Part shown: positions 12,121 to 23,223 of the stretch, one piece after another
Layout of the letters: the number at the start of each line of letters is the position of its first letter
Position numbering within the stretch: position 1 is the first letter of the stretch
NCBI GenBank assembly: GCA_945859605.1
Contig: OX243820.1
Coordinates: 38,445,858 to 38,509,857, forward strand
Length of the DNA: 64,000 nucleotides
Source: Lumbricus rubellus
Taxonomy: Eukaryota > Annelida > Clitellata > Crassiclitellata > Lumbricidae
Reading direction: 5' to 3'
Program-made: the position numbers and the translations under genes
Notes under the pieces: model-generated
Told to the model about the DNA's origin: nothing
The model's input: only the letters and a program-made list of their open reading frames with translations
Databases searched by the model: none

Positions 12121-12308
12121 TTTCCCTCCTCCTCCTCCTCCTCCTCCTCCTCCACCGTCGTTCAAAGCGCCGCCTGTCGACAGAGACGCTTGAAACATCG
12201 TTCTGCTGCTGCAGCACCCGGCAACGACGACAACAACAACACAACCATCAATGTTCAGCCTCATAAACGAGACACCGGCTGCTGCGGCAGCAGCAGATGG
12301 GAGATCAC

Positions 12309-12544
12309 CATAGCAACCTATGCAAAACAACATCAACTGCCGCATAGCAACTGACAAGTCGTCGGTGTCGTCATGGCAATTCTTACAGGTTGTCATGGCA
12401 ACCGATCATGATGTAAGGCAGCCGTAGCAACGGACGGCGTCGATAATTGTAATTAAGCAACCATTGTATTCAGATGACGACCATCTTGTCTTTTGCAGTG
12501 CCAGCAAACAAACAAACAACTGCTGAAGAGAAACCATAGCAACC
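12309..12544. promoter_or_regulatory. Candidate RFX/X-box cluster
   Basis: A near-palindromic X-box, GGTTGTCATGGCAACC, lies at 12388-12403. Five further half sites of the form (C)AGCAAC occur at about 12312, 12346, 12426, 12456 and 12538, several in the context CATAGCAAC or CGTAGCAAC, and GGCAAT lies at 12375. RFX factors bind GTNRCC-N(0-3)-RGYAAC: the right half here is a perfect match and the left half differs at one base. Seven like-oriented sites in 240 bp is more than expected by chance in this AT-rich DNA. No adjacent gene is recognised, so the target is unknown. Confidence 0.4.
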
Positions 12545-12594
12545 AACGGCCACTTCTTATTCTCAACAGCCATTGACACATCAAACCACGAACA

Positions 12595-13560
12595 GCATCA
12601 TCATCATCATCAGCAGCAGCAGCAAGAGCAGCAGCAAGAGCAGCAGGTATACTACAAAGTGTCGTCACTTAACTTCAAAGCAGCAAATGCAGTGAGTGAG
12701 TAAGTAAAGCAAGAGGAAACGCATGCAGAACGGACTACAGAGCAGTGAAGGAAAAACGTTTCCTGCTCTCCTTTACCCCCATCCCCCCGCCCCGCGTGTA
12801 CAGCCAATCAGAAGAGGAGGAAGAGGAGGAGTAGGCGGAGGAATAGGAGAACGCATCGTTGTCTAATAATTGGTCTCTTTATCTCTGATTGCGACAGCTT
12901 TTATAGACGACAATCTCCTTTGTAAACTGATCTCACAAGTTCTCCTCATATTACAAGGTCCGCGTTTCATCTGACTAAAATAATGGAAGAAACACGTCTT
13001 CACGTATTATACAGACGCACACCAATGCTGCTGCCCCCCCCCCCACCCCACACCAAAATATCCACTGGTCGCTTAAGACTGGAGATGAGAGAGATGTCAA
13101 AGCGAGGCTCAAAGAGTCGACGACGATTTAATATACTCGTTTGAAATGTGAAAATATAAGCCACTGTTCTGCGCTGCTGCTGCTGCTGCTGTTGTTGCTG
13201 CTCATAACTTCAGAACGTTGTTCATCCCGGCTGTCATCGTCGTCAGCGCATTTCCTGCTGTTGCTGCTGTTGCTGGTTGTTGTGGTGGTGACGGACTGGG
13301 GTGGAGTGGGGGACTGTGGGGTGGAGTGGGGGACTGTGGGGTGGAGGAAAAGAGAGCTGATTAGAGAGCTGAGTTTATGTTTCAGGAAGGGATGGAAGAA
13401 GGAAGGGATTGGAGGAGGATTAGAAGGAGGATGGAGCCATGCGACGACGACGATAAATGTTGCACTACGTCAGATCTTGTTTGTCAACGTCACATAGATC
13501 CGAAATTAAGGTCAATACATTAGAATGATGACGACGACAACGACGGTGGCATAGTAGTCG
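12595..13560. other. Intergenic with CAT/CAG, CTG and GTGG repeats
   Basis: (CAT)n and (CAG)n at 12597-12645, (CTG)n at about 13172-13202, and a duplicated GGGGTGGAGTGGGGGACTGT at 13298-13345. Frames in this stretch start or end in the repeats and show no domain. Confidence 0.5.
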
Positions 13561-13589
13561 TCTGTGGCACGGACGAGCAATCACGTTAA

Positions 13590-13700
13590 CGAACATGTTA
13601 CGCTCGTCTGACGTCATTCGCCGGCCGCAGACACCGTCGCCGCTACGTGGCTCGCAGCCAATGGCAGAGCAAGACCGATAAATCGAGGATCAAATCGAAT
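13590..13700. promoter_or_regulatory. CpG-rich stretch with a CRE and CCAAT box
   Basis: A CpG-dense segment contains TGACGTCA (about 13610), CGCCGGCCGC and an AGCCAATGG CCAAT element (about 13655). This combination is typical of animal housekeeping promoters, but no convincing coding exon was found on either side. Function is inferred from motifs only. Confidence 0.25.
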
Positions 13701-13867
13701 GGGTGGGAGGGCCCGAGGGGAGGTGGCGGTTGGCCTGTGATTGGGGGTGGGGTGAGCTCATTCTGTTCTTTTTACTTCTGGTGTACATCGGTCAAGTATT
13801 GGGCGCAACCGGGTTCACGAGGGCTTTCGCTTTAATGTACAACAGTATTGTGGTCTGACTGACAAAC

Positions 13868-14101
13868 ACGATGGATGAATGGATGGATGGATGGGTGGAT
13901 GGATGGATGGATGGGTGGATGGATAGATGGATGGATGGGTGGCACGTGTGTTCTGTACATGGGTTGTGTCTGCTTAAAGTTGACATGCTCAAAACCAGGA
14001 AGAGAGAGGAGAGAGTGAGCGAGAAACAGATGCGATATATTTATACTGGAGAGAGACAGACAGACAGACAGACACATACAGACAGAGTGGGGCAGAGAGA
14101 G

Positions 14102-14158
<57 letters not shown>
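13868..14158. repeat. (GGAT)n, (ACAG)n and (GA)n microsatellites
   Basis: GGAT/GGGT units at 13870-13943, (CAGA)n at 14055-14072 and (GA)n of about 25 units at 14108-14158. Overlapping frames on both strands are repeat translations. Confidence 0.85.
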
Positions 14159-14160
<2 letters not shown>

Positions 14161-14251
14161 CTTCTTCGAAGTGAGGCAAAACAACGAAAAGAATTTGGTA
14201 TACCCACATTACACATAGTATACATGTATAATTATAAGAACGAAGAGAGGC

Positions 14252-14368
14252 GACGCATTTGATGATGTCATCTTTGACTCACCACATCATCATGGACAGC
14301 AAGCAGCTCTAATCTCGAGATCCAACGTGGATGAAAGTTTGGCCAAAGTTCAATAAACAAACACAGCA
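14252..14368 (+). repeat. Direct repeat, copy 1 of 2
   Basis: This segment is similar to 15262-15375. The pair shares GCGACxCAxTTGATGATG, CTCTAATCTCGAGATCCAA versus ATCTAATCTAGAGATTCAA, then GTGGATGAAA versus ATGGATGAAA and AAAGTTCAATAAACAAACA. The two copies lie about 1 kb apart in the same orientation and flank the inverted-repeat segment at 14951-15250. Origin unknown. Confidence 0.65.
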
Positions 14369-14950
14369 ATTAGGAGAAGAGGAGGAGGAGGAGGAGGAGA
14401 TGTGGGTGAGGGTCAGAGTAGGTCGGTCGGCCTTGCAGCTGCACGTGATGACGGGCAGCAGGGGTCATCCTTATACCATGGCGGCTCCAAAGAAGGACGG
14501 TCGGTTCTAAGGTAGGCCATTGGTCTCTCTTTCTGTCTCTGTCTGTCTGTGTGTCTGTCTGTCTGTCTGTCTCTCTCCTTGTAGCCGCAGCCGATTAAGT
14601 ATCACCCCTGCGCCCTCAGATGAAAGCGAGTCCCAATTGGCTGACCAATGCTATTCCGTCAGTTGTACGCCACCACTCGACTATTCGCAGTAACTTAGCC
14701 AAACGAATTGTATAGCGCCTTTAAGTTTAAACGAAATATCCAGGCAGTCTAAACAGTGGCAAGTATACAGAGGCGTCAATCAAATGAATAGTGTACACAA
14801 TTACACATACAGCATACACATCTGGCAGGTTATGTCCACACTAATATTAAACGTGTATGGAAATGCTTTGCACATATTGTACACATGTATGCAAGTTCTG
14901 CCATAGTACAAGACTAAGTATTTACTATACTGCTATAGAACAAGAACGGC

Positions 14951-15250
14951 ATAGGCGTAACATACATAACATAACATTTTCCCCCGGGGAGGGGGGCAGT
15001 GCACCCTCAAATTTCGGGCAAGTCTGTTTTTTCGGGCAAGCACACCCAGGAAAATAGTTTTTAAAAGCTAAAAAATAGTATTTTCACAAGATTTCAATCC
15101 GATGACTAAAAGTCAACTTCTTAGTCTGTAAAAAATAGTATTTCTACCACGAGCCTTCAACCCACGAAGTCATTTATTCCGGATTTATTTTTTGGGCAGA
15201 AGTAAAATCTTGCCCCCCCCCCACTGCTGAAATCTCCCGTACACGCCTAT
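14951..15250. mobile_element. Possible MITE with ATAGGCGT ends
   Basis: Ends ATAGGCGTAACATAC and (complement of) GTACACGCCTAT. G-rich or C-rich blocks lie inside each end (CCCCCGGGGAGGGGGGCAGT at 14983-15002, CCCCCCCCCCACTGCTGA at 15214-15231) and paired TTTCGGGCAAG/TTTTTGGGCAGAAG segments lie further in. No clear target duplication is visible, so limits and class are uncertain. Confidence 0.4.
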
Positions 15251-15261
15251 AAAAAAAAATG

Positions 15262-15375
15262 CAAGCGACACAGTTGATGATGTCATCATTATAATAAGTC
15301 AATCGAGAGCAAATCTAATCTAGAGATTCAAGATGGATGAAACTCTGACCAAAGTTCAATAAACAAACATATTAT
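15262..15375 (+). repeat. Direct repeat, copy 2 of 2
   Basis: Diverged second copy of 14252-14368, ending in the same AAAGTTCAATAAACAAACA. See copy 1. Confidence 0.65.
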
Positions 15376-15813
15376 TTATATCTATCGGTGAGGATGGACC
15401 TGAGGAGGGTCAAAGTATGTGATTGATTTTAAGTATTTATAGATGCAAATATGAGCACCTCTGAATGGTTCAACCTATTATAATATGCGCTTTAATAATA
15501 TCTTTATATACAATTACAACGCAAATCAAACTTAGGTATGCGTGCATGTATCTTGCTATTTGTTAAGCACCCCCACCCCCATCCCCACAGGATAAGAAAT
15601 CGGCTGAAACTGTTCTGTCGTAAGATGACTTGAAACTTGTATGCAGTCTCTTCTCTTTTGTCTGTTACATGGTTGAACGGTTCCCCTCCTCACCCACCCA
15701 ACCCATGGAATCGTCTCATAGTTCAACTCAACCGATTTGTGACCACATCATCATCTGTCCTATTATATAATATGGATGAAACTCTGCTGAACAACTGCAT
15801 CTCCATTTCTTTA

Positions 15814-15814
<1 letters not shown>

Positions 15815-15857
<43 letters not shown>

Positions 15858-16015
15858 TAATTATATATAATTATATATGAAGATTTATAAGGCCTTTATC
15901 TCAGCAAGAGACTTTCAGAACCGCAAGTATATCTAAATTATATTTACAAATAGCGGAAATTATTTATATATAATTATACATGAATTCTGTTCTTTGTTGT
16001 GGTCCCCGTTTCTGG

Positions 16016-16080
<65 letters not shown>

Positions 16081-16455
16081 TGCCTTAGAAATGATCATGG
16101 CAGATTGATGGACGCCGATTGATACAAATGAGAGGAGAGGAAGAAAGGAAGACGGAAGAAGAGCAGAGGGTTTGGTTTGAGATGGATCTGTCTTCATCTG
16201 ATCTTTAGTCGTATAGTCTATGCTCCTCTTCCTCTTCTTTTCTTCTCTGTTGCCAAGGCAGAGGAAGATGCTTTGTCTGTCTGTCTGGTCTGTCTGTGGA
16301 GAAGATGAGGAGGTCAGGACGTTGTCTTCGTCTGAGTGCAGCAGGTTTGCCGACCTCACATTCCACATTCCAAGTCTTCCACTTACAAAATGCCTATTAT
16401 ACTCATCCGCCTCCATACATACATACATACATACATACATACATACATACATGTA
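15815..16455. repeat. (TA)n, (GT)n and (CATA)n microsatellites
   Basis: (TA)n at 15817-15850, pure (GT)n of about 29 units at 16021-16079, (TCTG)n at 16275-16296, and (CATA)n of nine units at 16417-16452. The long minus frame across this region is made of these repeats. Confidence 0.9.
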
Positions 16456-16499
16456 ATACAGTCTTCTCATACATGAAAAGAATTTAACTCTGGTTACTT

Positions 16500-18580
16500 A
16501 CATCTTACTTTAGATTGTGGATTTCAGTAATTTTGACTTTTATGCTACATCACCATCCAGCCAACAGCTTTTACTCACCAAACATCAACATGAAGTCAGA
16601 CTCATTTTAAAACAAACACACACACATGCACACACGCACACACATACGCAGACAGTTAGCCATGCACTTTCTTCACTTACAAAATGATCAACAATAAGAT
16701 AAGAATATTCTTTAATATACCTAATAACTAACTTTAATAACTACAGCCATTCCAGAACAATAGATTCATGGAAATAATCTCAATGAGCTGTTTAAACTAA
16801 AATATCAATTCTTTATGTCTTTCTTCGGCAACAGTAATTGCAATGGACTACAGTTGCTCTGTCTCTGTCTGTCTCCCTCTCTCTGTCTCCCTCTCTCTGT
16901 CTCCTTCTCTCTGTCTCTGTCTCTCTGTCTATCTTTAAGTCCATCCTTAAATGCAGACCATCTGTCTGTCTACACTAAAACTTTAGGCAGCAAAAAACTT
17001 GTTAAATAAACAATTGCATCAGACTTTGTCCTATGCAGCCTGTTAAGCTGTCGACCCTTACACTGAGGCACCACGCCTCAAGTCGCCTCATGCTAATGTG
17101 ACAGAAACATGATCAGCAAAACAACAATAAGTTTAATCTCCGCAATAATTACATAACCAAGCAGCTGAAAGACGTTCAACATTTCACTCAACTCTCGTGA
17201 GCCACAGATCATTGTACAAACATCCAACGAGAAAAAAAACATTGCGCACTGTTTATGAGTTAGAAAAGTTCAGTTGTTTGGAGATCTATGGATAATCATT
17301 TCTAATTCTAATTGGTAGCAATGACTTGTTACTTTCAGAAAGCAGATATCTCACTTTCACCTGTCACTCGCTCATAGCCAGGCATTGTCTGTTCATGACA
17401 TGTGTAAAAAAGGTTTTAAAAATGTCCCCTTCAGAAACCAGCAGCCTCTAGATTCAAAGTTGAAAAGATTCCACTTTGGGTTTTTTATTAAAGCACCAAA
17501 CCATGGTGCACCAATGAATAAAATTTGAACAACAGACCCTAAGTAGGTAAATCCAATACAGGCAGTGCTCAACGACTATGAAGTGTTAGCACATGCCCTC
17601 AGCATGTGACGAGGGCAGGTGGCCAGTTCTCTATCCCCCACCCAACTATCTTTCCAGTGTATGGTCAATGTTCTCATTACAGCTGGATAATTAAGGAGCA
17701 CTAAACCAAATCATAAATCACGTTGAATATAATAATAATATAATGGTCAGAAGAGTTGGCCAAATTAAAACCCGCAAGAATACATAAAAAATGAGAATCT
17801 GTGTATGACGTCAAAAGCAGACGTCATGGAGCACAAATTGTCTGATTGTATAAAATTGGTGCAATTATCCATTTGATCTTCACTGCCAGTCATAACAGGC
17901 ATCGTGCATTATGGAATTTTTTAACCAATTTCACGAAGCTTGCTGTGATGTTCATTGAAAAAACTGTTTGCATAAAAGCGAATCAACATTATGACCTTAT
18001 TTCAGAAGAATTATCTTCCTCTTTGAAAGAGAAAAAGTCAATTACAAATGGTCAGTAAATTTCTGTTTTCAAAAGAGACATTTTTTCAAAACGTAAGATG
18101 CAATAAAACTCTGTCTGTTATTAAACAATTTGATCAGCTTTAATGCACCAAATTTCCTGAAAATTGGAAAAACACAAGAACCACCTGCAATTTTGCTGAC
18201 CCTCAATACTAGCCGTCTTATTATTTCAATTGACCAAATAGTTGCACAACATACAAAATACTAGTTATTTATTGCAAAGTGTACATACTTCCCTCAACTC
18301 AAGTTTGATGGTTAAGAAATTCTCAGAAATCAATAGGGAACATTTAAAAATCACTTGCAAGTTGCAACTACCCACTTAGTGAATCCATAAACGTTGGAAC
18401 GGCAGCCATAAAGCATGAGAACACATGCAAGTAGAATGGCGAAAAGCAGAAACAAGGACGAAAGCAAAGGTTGTTTACAACGAAACATGAAACAGATCTC
18501 AGGAATTTGAAATTTGCGAGTAGACAACAGACTAAAACCAAAACGCAGTTCTAAAGAGAATCACAAACCGAAGACACATA
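16500..18580. other. Unannotated non-repetitive stretch
   Basis: Apart from (CA)n at 16618-16650 and CTGTCTC-rich sequence at 16858-16935, this is ordinary AT-rich DNA. A frame at 17846-18058 (70 residues, ending just before a GGTCAGT) was examined; it matches nothing recognised. If the minus-strand candidate first exon at 18582-18634 is real, its downstream exons or 3' UTR should lie here. Confidence 0.35.
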
Positions 18581-18581
18581 C

Positions 18582-18634
18582 CTGAATCGGGCAGAATCAT
18601 CCATTCTGGGAGTAATATTTAGGCCGACCGTCAT
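18582..18634 (-). CDS. Candidate first coding exon (minus strand), low confidence
   Basis: On the minus strand an ATG at 18634-18632 opens a 17-codon frame (MTVGLNITPRMDDSARF plus two bases). It runs into an excellent donor, CAG|GTATGTG, at 18582/18581. It sits about 450 bp from two CCAAT elements. No downstream exon could be linked and the peptide is not recognised, so this rests on start and donor quality alone. Confidence 0.22.
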
Positions 18635-19079
18635 GAAGAAGAATTGTCACGAGTATCAGAACAGACATAACAGTTTCCTCGCAAACAAAGCTCAATCGAA
18701 TCAAACAGCAAACGACAGCGAATTTCTCAGCCAGCAGCTATCTCCTGTTATGCTAACTCTTAAAATCCGAAGAGCATGTGAACGTTGGTTTAAGACTATT
18801 AGGACGAAATAGGAGCAGTCGCAAATAACTTTCACCTCCTCGGCTGTATATGTAGACTTGGTCAGCCAACTTATGGTGGCCAACCACACGCTCGACTGCT
18901 CGATCTCAAACGTCCTACGTCAGTCTCCAAAAGATGGATTGACACAGCGATCAACTTTTTGGGTCGACAAATACAACCCCATCTTAAAGGGATAACGAGT
19001 AATTAATACGGATATTGATTTTAAAGATACTTGTACTTCTCTCGATATGTCGACCACTTCTTTCACGATGCGCCAACGA

Positions 19080-19165
19080 AGACGTAAACAAGCGATGAAC
19101 GCGATTGGTTGAAACTAGGTCAAAATACGTCGGCCGCAGTTAAGCCGCGTCGCGATTGGCTGGAG
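19080..19165. promoter_or_regulatory. Candidate bidirectional promoter with two CCAAT boxes
   Basis: Two GCGATTGG motifs (reverse CCAAT, NF-Y type), at 19101-19108 and 19152-19159, lie about 50 bp apart in a locally CpG-rich stretch (TACGTCGGCCGCAGTTAAGC). A candidate exon lies on either side: minus strand at 18582-18634 and plus strand at 19193-19242. Spaced NF-Y sites are common in divergent promoters; this assignment is an inference. Confidence 0.3.
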
Positions 19166-19192
19166 GAGGTCAAGGGTGGGGTATTCCAGACC

Positions 19193-19242
19193 ATGAATAC
19201 CGAAGTTCACCAAAATGGTGGAAATCCTTTAAAACGCATCAG
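19193..19242 (+). CDS. Candidate first coding exon (plus strand), low confidence
   Basis: An ATG in fair context (AGACCATGA) opens a 16-codon frame (MNTEVHQNGGNPLKRI plus two bases) followed by CAG|GTGTGG. Unspliced, the frame ends soon after. The peptide is not recognised and no following exon could be assigned. Confidence 0.18.
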
Positions 19243-20170
19243 GTGTGGTACGTTTTCTGACCCGCAATGACATATTAAAAATTATATGCTACACAACCGA
19301 TCAGCTTTCCGTCTGGTGTGATCGTCTCGTTATTGCGGCGACTGCTATCCGAAGCCAGGTCATAAAACAATGCATTCGGCCAATAACAAGTGGTGAGACC
19401 TGCAAGACGTTTAGCGTTATTCTGGCTTTAATTCCAATCTACGAATAAGTTCTAACAACGAAGTTGAAGTCATGCTCTGATGGCAGAGTTGTGACCGCCA
19501 CCGCTGCACCGCAACCCTTCGACCACGTCGGAGTGCGTACGAATCGAACTAGACAGTGCATCTTCCTTGACCGCTCTGCTTTCTCGCGGGGTCAGGGCAT
19601 GGCGGCAATAGTTTAGAGCAGCTCTGGGGTGCAACTGACTCACCGATCAGCAGCACCCGCCCCTCGAACCACCAACCGTAGTCCCAGAATAACTGCTGCT
19701 GCACACAGTTGCGTCGTTTCATTACAATGTGCGTACGTCTAGTGACCCACTTTTAGAATCGTGGGTTTGTTGTTGTAGGGTGTTTCCCAGCCAAAGATTA
19801 TAACCTCCGCCATCGCGGGACTCGTTTGTTGTGAACACAGCCGAGGGTGGGAATGGGAGGAGGAATGTGATTAGCGCCCCAATGAGTGATGAATGGGGGA
19901 GATCGAGATGGGTTCGTCTTAGAAACAAATTGGTCTTGTACGTTGGAACAAAATGTCTGTCAGCGCAGATCAGATGGCATCCAAATGCAGACACATCAGC
20001 TTCTGTCCGTTTATTTTGCAGTGTAAAATGTTTTTACAGTTAAAAGATGTTTTGTTTATTAATTGATGTAGCTTAACAATATTTAGGAGTGCAATGTGAA
20101 TGTATGGCTCTATAATCTCTTTCTGTTATAGTTTATTTTGAAATGTAGACCTAGGTCTAATGCACGTGCG
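19243..20170. other. No gene recognised
   Basis: Mixed-composition DNA with CpGs and some 60-90-codon frames on both strands around 19720-20040. None carries a motif or matching splice pair. Confidence 0.35.
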
Positions 20171-20239
20171 CTCACCACCTAATGAATGCATGAATGAATG
20201 AATTAATGAATGAATGAATGAATTAATTAATTATGCCCG

Positions 20240-20510
20240 CTAAGGGGGCGGTAGCGCATTGGATAACACGCATGCATGTAGAGCAAGAGGTAACGAGTTC
20301 GCGCCCCGTAGCATAGGGCGGAAGTGCTATGTGTGCTGCTATTAGCACCGATTTATTGCAGGCTGTCTGTTCTGTTGAAAGTTAAGATTTTTAATATTCT
20401 GCTGTGATCTGACTTCTCTAAATTGTTTCAACTGCATAATTGTAGTGTGTAACCGGTTGCGGTCTGAAAACCGGATTGTTGAATAAACGAAAATTATTAT
20501 TTACTTTACC
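20240..20510 (+). repeat. tRNA-derived SINE (family with TTGAATAAACGAAAATTATT tail)
   Basis: The head resembles a tRNA gene with Pol III boxes: an A-box-like GGTAGCGCATTGGATAAC at 20250-20267 and a B-box-like GAGTTCGCGCCCC at about 20295-20307. The tail at 20360-20505 (GCAGGCTGTCTGTTCTG, TTTCAACTGCATAATTGTA, GTAACCGGTTGCGGTC, ACCGGATTGTTGAATAAACG) recurs at 46966-47115. A third, weaker copy of the very end is at 47225-47290. An (AATG)n tract precedes it. Confidence 0.7.
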
Positions 20511-20975
20511 TCAAATAGGACCTATACACATGTATTATAGGCCCACTCTAGCATAGACCTACTTTCGCATAATTGCATGGAGTATATACATATATAACGA
20601 CAGCACTGACAATCAGCTGCATAAATAAAATCTAAATGTAATAATCGAAGATATTTCTGAGCTCAACAGAAAAGCCGCGTCAGACCGGGAGACCATGCAG
20701 TTTATTCATGGGCGCAGGCTGTGCAGCAGTCACGCACGGGCCTATAGGTCTCTAATCCTAGGCCTAGTTATTAACATATTGTTACGACTGAAGATTTACG
20801 GACATGTTGACAATATTTAATAAGGCCTACTGATCCAGGTTTAGCGCATATTATATCAACAAAGGCCGTCTGCATGCCACAATGCATGCTGCAGCCCTGG
20901 GTCAGAGCTGGGCGCTGCAGCCATAGGCCTGCAGGGGTGGACGGTCATGTCTCTTGTCCCTAACTGCATGCTGCA

Positions 20976-22521
20976 CAGCGGCGCCGCCAGGATTTTTTTT
21001 CTGTACGCACAACTTGCACAAAATAATATGAAGCGAACAGCGATCGATACGAACTTATATATATATATATATATAATTATTATATAAATTATGTATGTAT
21101 ATATATATACCGTATATGCTACTGGCGATTATGATGTATGACCATAGGCGCCGAGTTGACCCGAAGAGTAGGGGCGCCTAAAGAAAGTAAAAAAAATGCG
21201 CGCGTGAGCGCGCGAAATTTTTTTGACCCTTTTTTATAGGAGACTTATTGAAATCACCACTGTTCACATAGGCGGAAACTTGGTCCTGGTTTTAAAGGAC
21301 GAACTAGCGACCAAAGTATGATCGCCGAGCAGGGAAGGGGTTTGGGAACGCCCGGAACGGGATGTGCTCCTCCCCATTTTCGATTTTTTTATTGTCACAC
21401 TGCGATGGTAGAACCTTAGGCTATCATTTGACGTCATGACATCCTTGTCAAAATTTCCTGTTATCTCATTGCATTATAGACATGATTTAAAACTTCAATA
21501 AAATAATGTTCTTCCCAATTTATTTTTTTGGATCATTCTTTGTGTTTGAGGTAGCCTATTTCTCTTGGAATCCACACAGAAGAAAAGCACAATCTTCGTT
21601 TTCATGGGCGTCTTGGAGCACTCTCCCTCAATTAGGTCAACATACTCAAATTTTGCACAAGAAATCAGACAATTGGCCACTGTTTAGTGAGCCAATATTA
21701 ACACTGTGGAATAGTTTTTCAAATAGTATTTCAGGTAGTTTTTAAAGACAAAACAATATCACGCTTTTATGATACTGGGAGGTGACTCTTGAGCACTGAA
21801 GAACACTATTGAGCATGTATACACTATAAGCCTAAAGAAACAATCATGGGCGCCCGCAGAAAATTTCGCAGGAGGGGGCAAAAATGTTACGATGGTCACG
21901 GTTGAACTTTTCGGTGACAAAAGCATGAAAAATACAGCGCTGGAAATTAAAAACACGGGTATTTTTTCAAAGAGGTTTCTTGATGCAAATTTTTCAGTTC
22001 ATTTTGTGTATTATTTTTAATATGAATAGTTTCCCAAGTGCGAAATTTTTTAAAAATCCAAAACTAGATGTTAAAAAAAATAGGCACTAGGCTTAGGCTA
22101 TATAATTATTTCTATAGAGATTTCTAAACATAAATATTATTTATGACTTTCACTGTGTGTATCATTGGTATCATTAGTGTTTTAATGCGAAAACATTTGT
22201 TAAAAACTCAAAAGTGGTAGTTAGAAAAAAAAACGTGTCACTTTTCCAGTTTTTTTACTTGCTCGCTTCATTTTTAATCAATGCTTTCCCGGAACACGAA
22301 GATATACCCGAAGACGCGAAGATGGCTTTCTGTTAGAGTGTATGTAAGTAAGTAAGTAGGTAAGTATATTCTATAGAATTATAGAATTTCAATAGATTCA
22401 AAAGGTTTTCATCGCTTATAATATTTCACGCTTTAATTCTTTAATTTACAATTCGTAAATTTTTTTTGCCTTTTCGCGCTGTACGCACTTGCGTACGTGC
22501 GTACGCCTAACGGCGCCCCTG
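20976..22521. mobile_element. Probable non-autonomous hAT-like element, 1.55 kb
   Basis: The left end CAGCGGCGCCGCCAGG and the complement of the right end, CAGGGGCGCCGTTAGG, match at 13 of 16 positions. The left flank ATGCTGCA (20968-20975) compares with ATTGCTGCA (22522-22530), an 8-bp duplication if one T was inserted later. Both ends lead inward to poly-T and GTACGCAC-type sequence. The interior has other GGCGCC-bearing fragments (21146-21180, 21848-21885) that may be separate insertions. No transposase was found. Confidence 0.5.
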
Positions 22522-22561
22522 ATTGCTGCAGCTGATCATCTTATAATGGAGAGACAGTGGC

Positions 22562-22664
22562 GTAACCTAACATGTCCGTTGTAAGTTTGTAACCTAACAT
22601 GTCCGTTGTAAGTTTGTAACCTAACATGTCCGTTGTAAGTTTGTAACCTAACATGTCCGTTGTA
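22562..22664. repeat. 27-bp tandem repeat, four copies
   Basis: Four nearly identical copies of a 27-bp unit beginning GTAACCTAACATGTCCGTTG and ending TAAGTTT; the last copy is truncated at GTTGTAA. Identity between copies looks complete, which suggests a recent expansion. Confidence 0.93.
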
Positions 22665-22849
22665 ACGGATCGTCACAAGTAGGCTACAGACGTGTGCTGA
22701 AACTTCCCATGGAAAGGAATTGCTAATAACCAGCCAGGCCCTGATCGAGGCCTATGTATGTGATGGCTCTAATCAGTTATGCAAGCTCATGAGGCATGAA
22801 CAACGAGCAACATGTTTCATCAGTTTGGGAAAGTATACGGTGGTGTAGG

Positions 22850-23020
22850 CACTGCAGGGGTATGTTCGGTGCCATGTAGCCGAAAGGGTGCGGGTTCGAA
22901 TCTACCTCAAACCGCTGCAATTACTCGATGCTTCGGCGAGACACTCCGATACAGTGTTCGCGCTGTAATCGGGAGCGCCTCCGAGTATAATTCTTCAATG
23001 GGCGCTATAACAAGTGCTCA
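22850..23020 (+). repeat. tRNA-derived SINE copy with B box
   Basis: A GTGCGGGTTCGAATCTACC B-box-like element lies at 22887-22905, downstream of a tRNA-like GGTGTAGGCACTGCAGGGG. A retroposon-type tail follows: GGGAGCGCCTCCGAGTATAA, then GGGCGCTATAACAAG. It is followed at once by a LINE 3' end, so it may be one composite unit. Confidence 0.5.
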
Positions 23021-23049
23021 TATATACAAAATTAGCTGCAGTAGCCAAT

Positions 23050-23223
23050 TAAAGTACGATGTCGTGAGCAAGGGCAAGGTGAAGACCGAGGATGGGATGG
23101 ATCGCTAATGTCATCACATGGATGGAACTACCATTCGAGCAGATATTGAAGGAGACGGAGGACAGGAAAAAGTGGCGAAGGCATGTCCATGAAGCGACCA
23201 ACCCTCGAATCATGGAAGGTTGA
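23050..23223 (+). pseudogene. LINE reverse-transcriptase ORF, C-terminal end
   Basis: An open frame from about 23083 to the stop at 23221-23223 reads ...GWIANVITWMELPFEQIL and then DRKKWRRHVHEATNPRIMEG followed by the stop. The pattern 'DR.KWR..VH.A.NPRI.(D/E)G stop' is the familiar C terminus of many invertebrate non-LTR retrotransposon polyproteins. A KGKVKTEDG segment just upstream lies in another frame, so a frameshift is present. Only this end survives. Confidence 0.65.

Noticed and set aside
14470..14515. ATG in good context (ACCATGGCGGCTCCAAAG) as a gene start
   Set aside because: The frame reaches a stop after ten codons, before the AAG|GTAGGC donor-like site, so no coding continuation is possible in that frame.
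20245..20330. A functional tRNA gene
   Set aside because: A- and B-box-like motifs are present but a cloverleaf does not fit and a SINE tail follows, so it is a SINE head.
22880..22912. A functional tRNA gene at the GGGTTCGAATC motif
   Set aside because: Only the T-arm-like B box fits; no acceptor stem pairing was seen and a retroposon tail follows.
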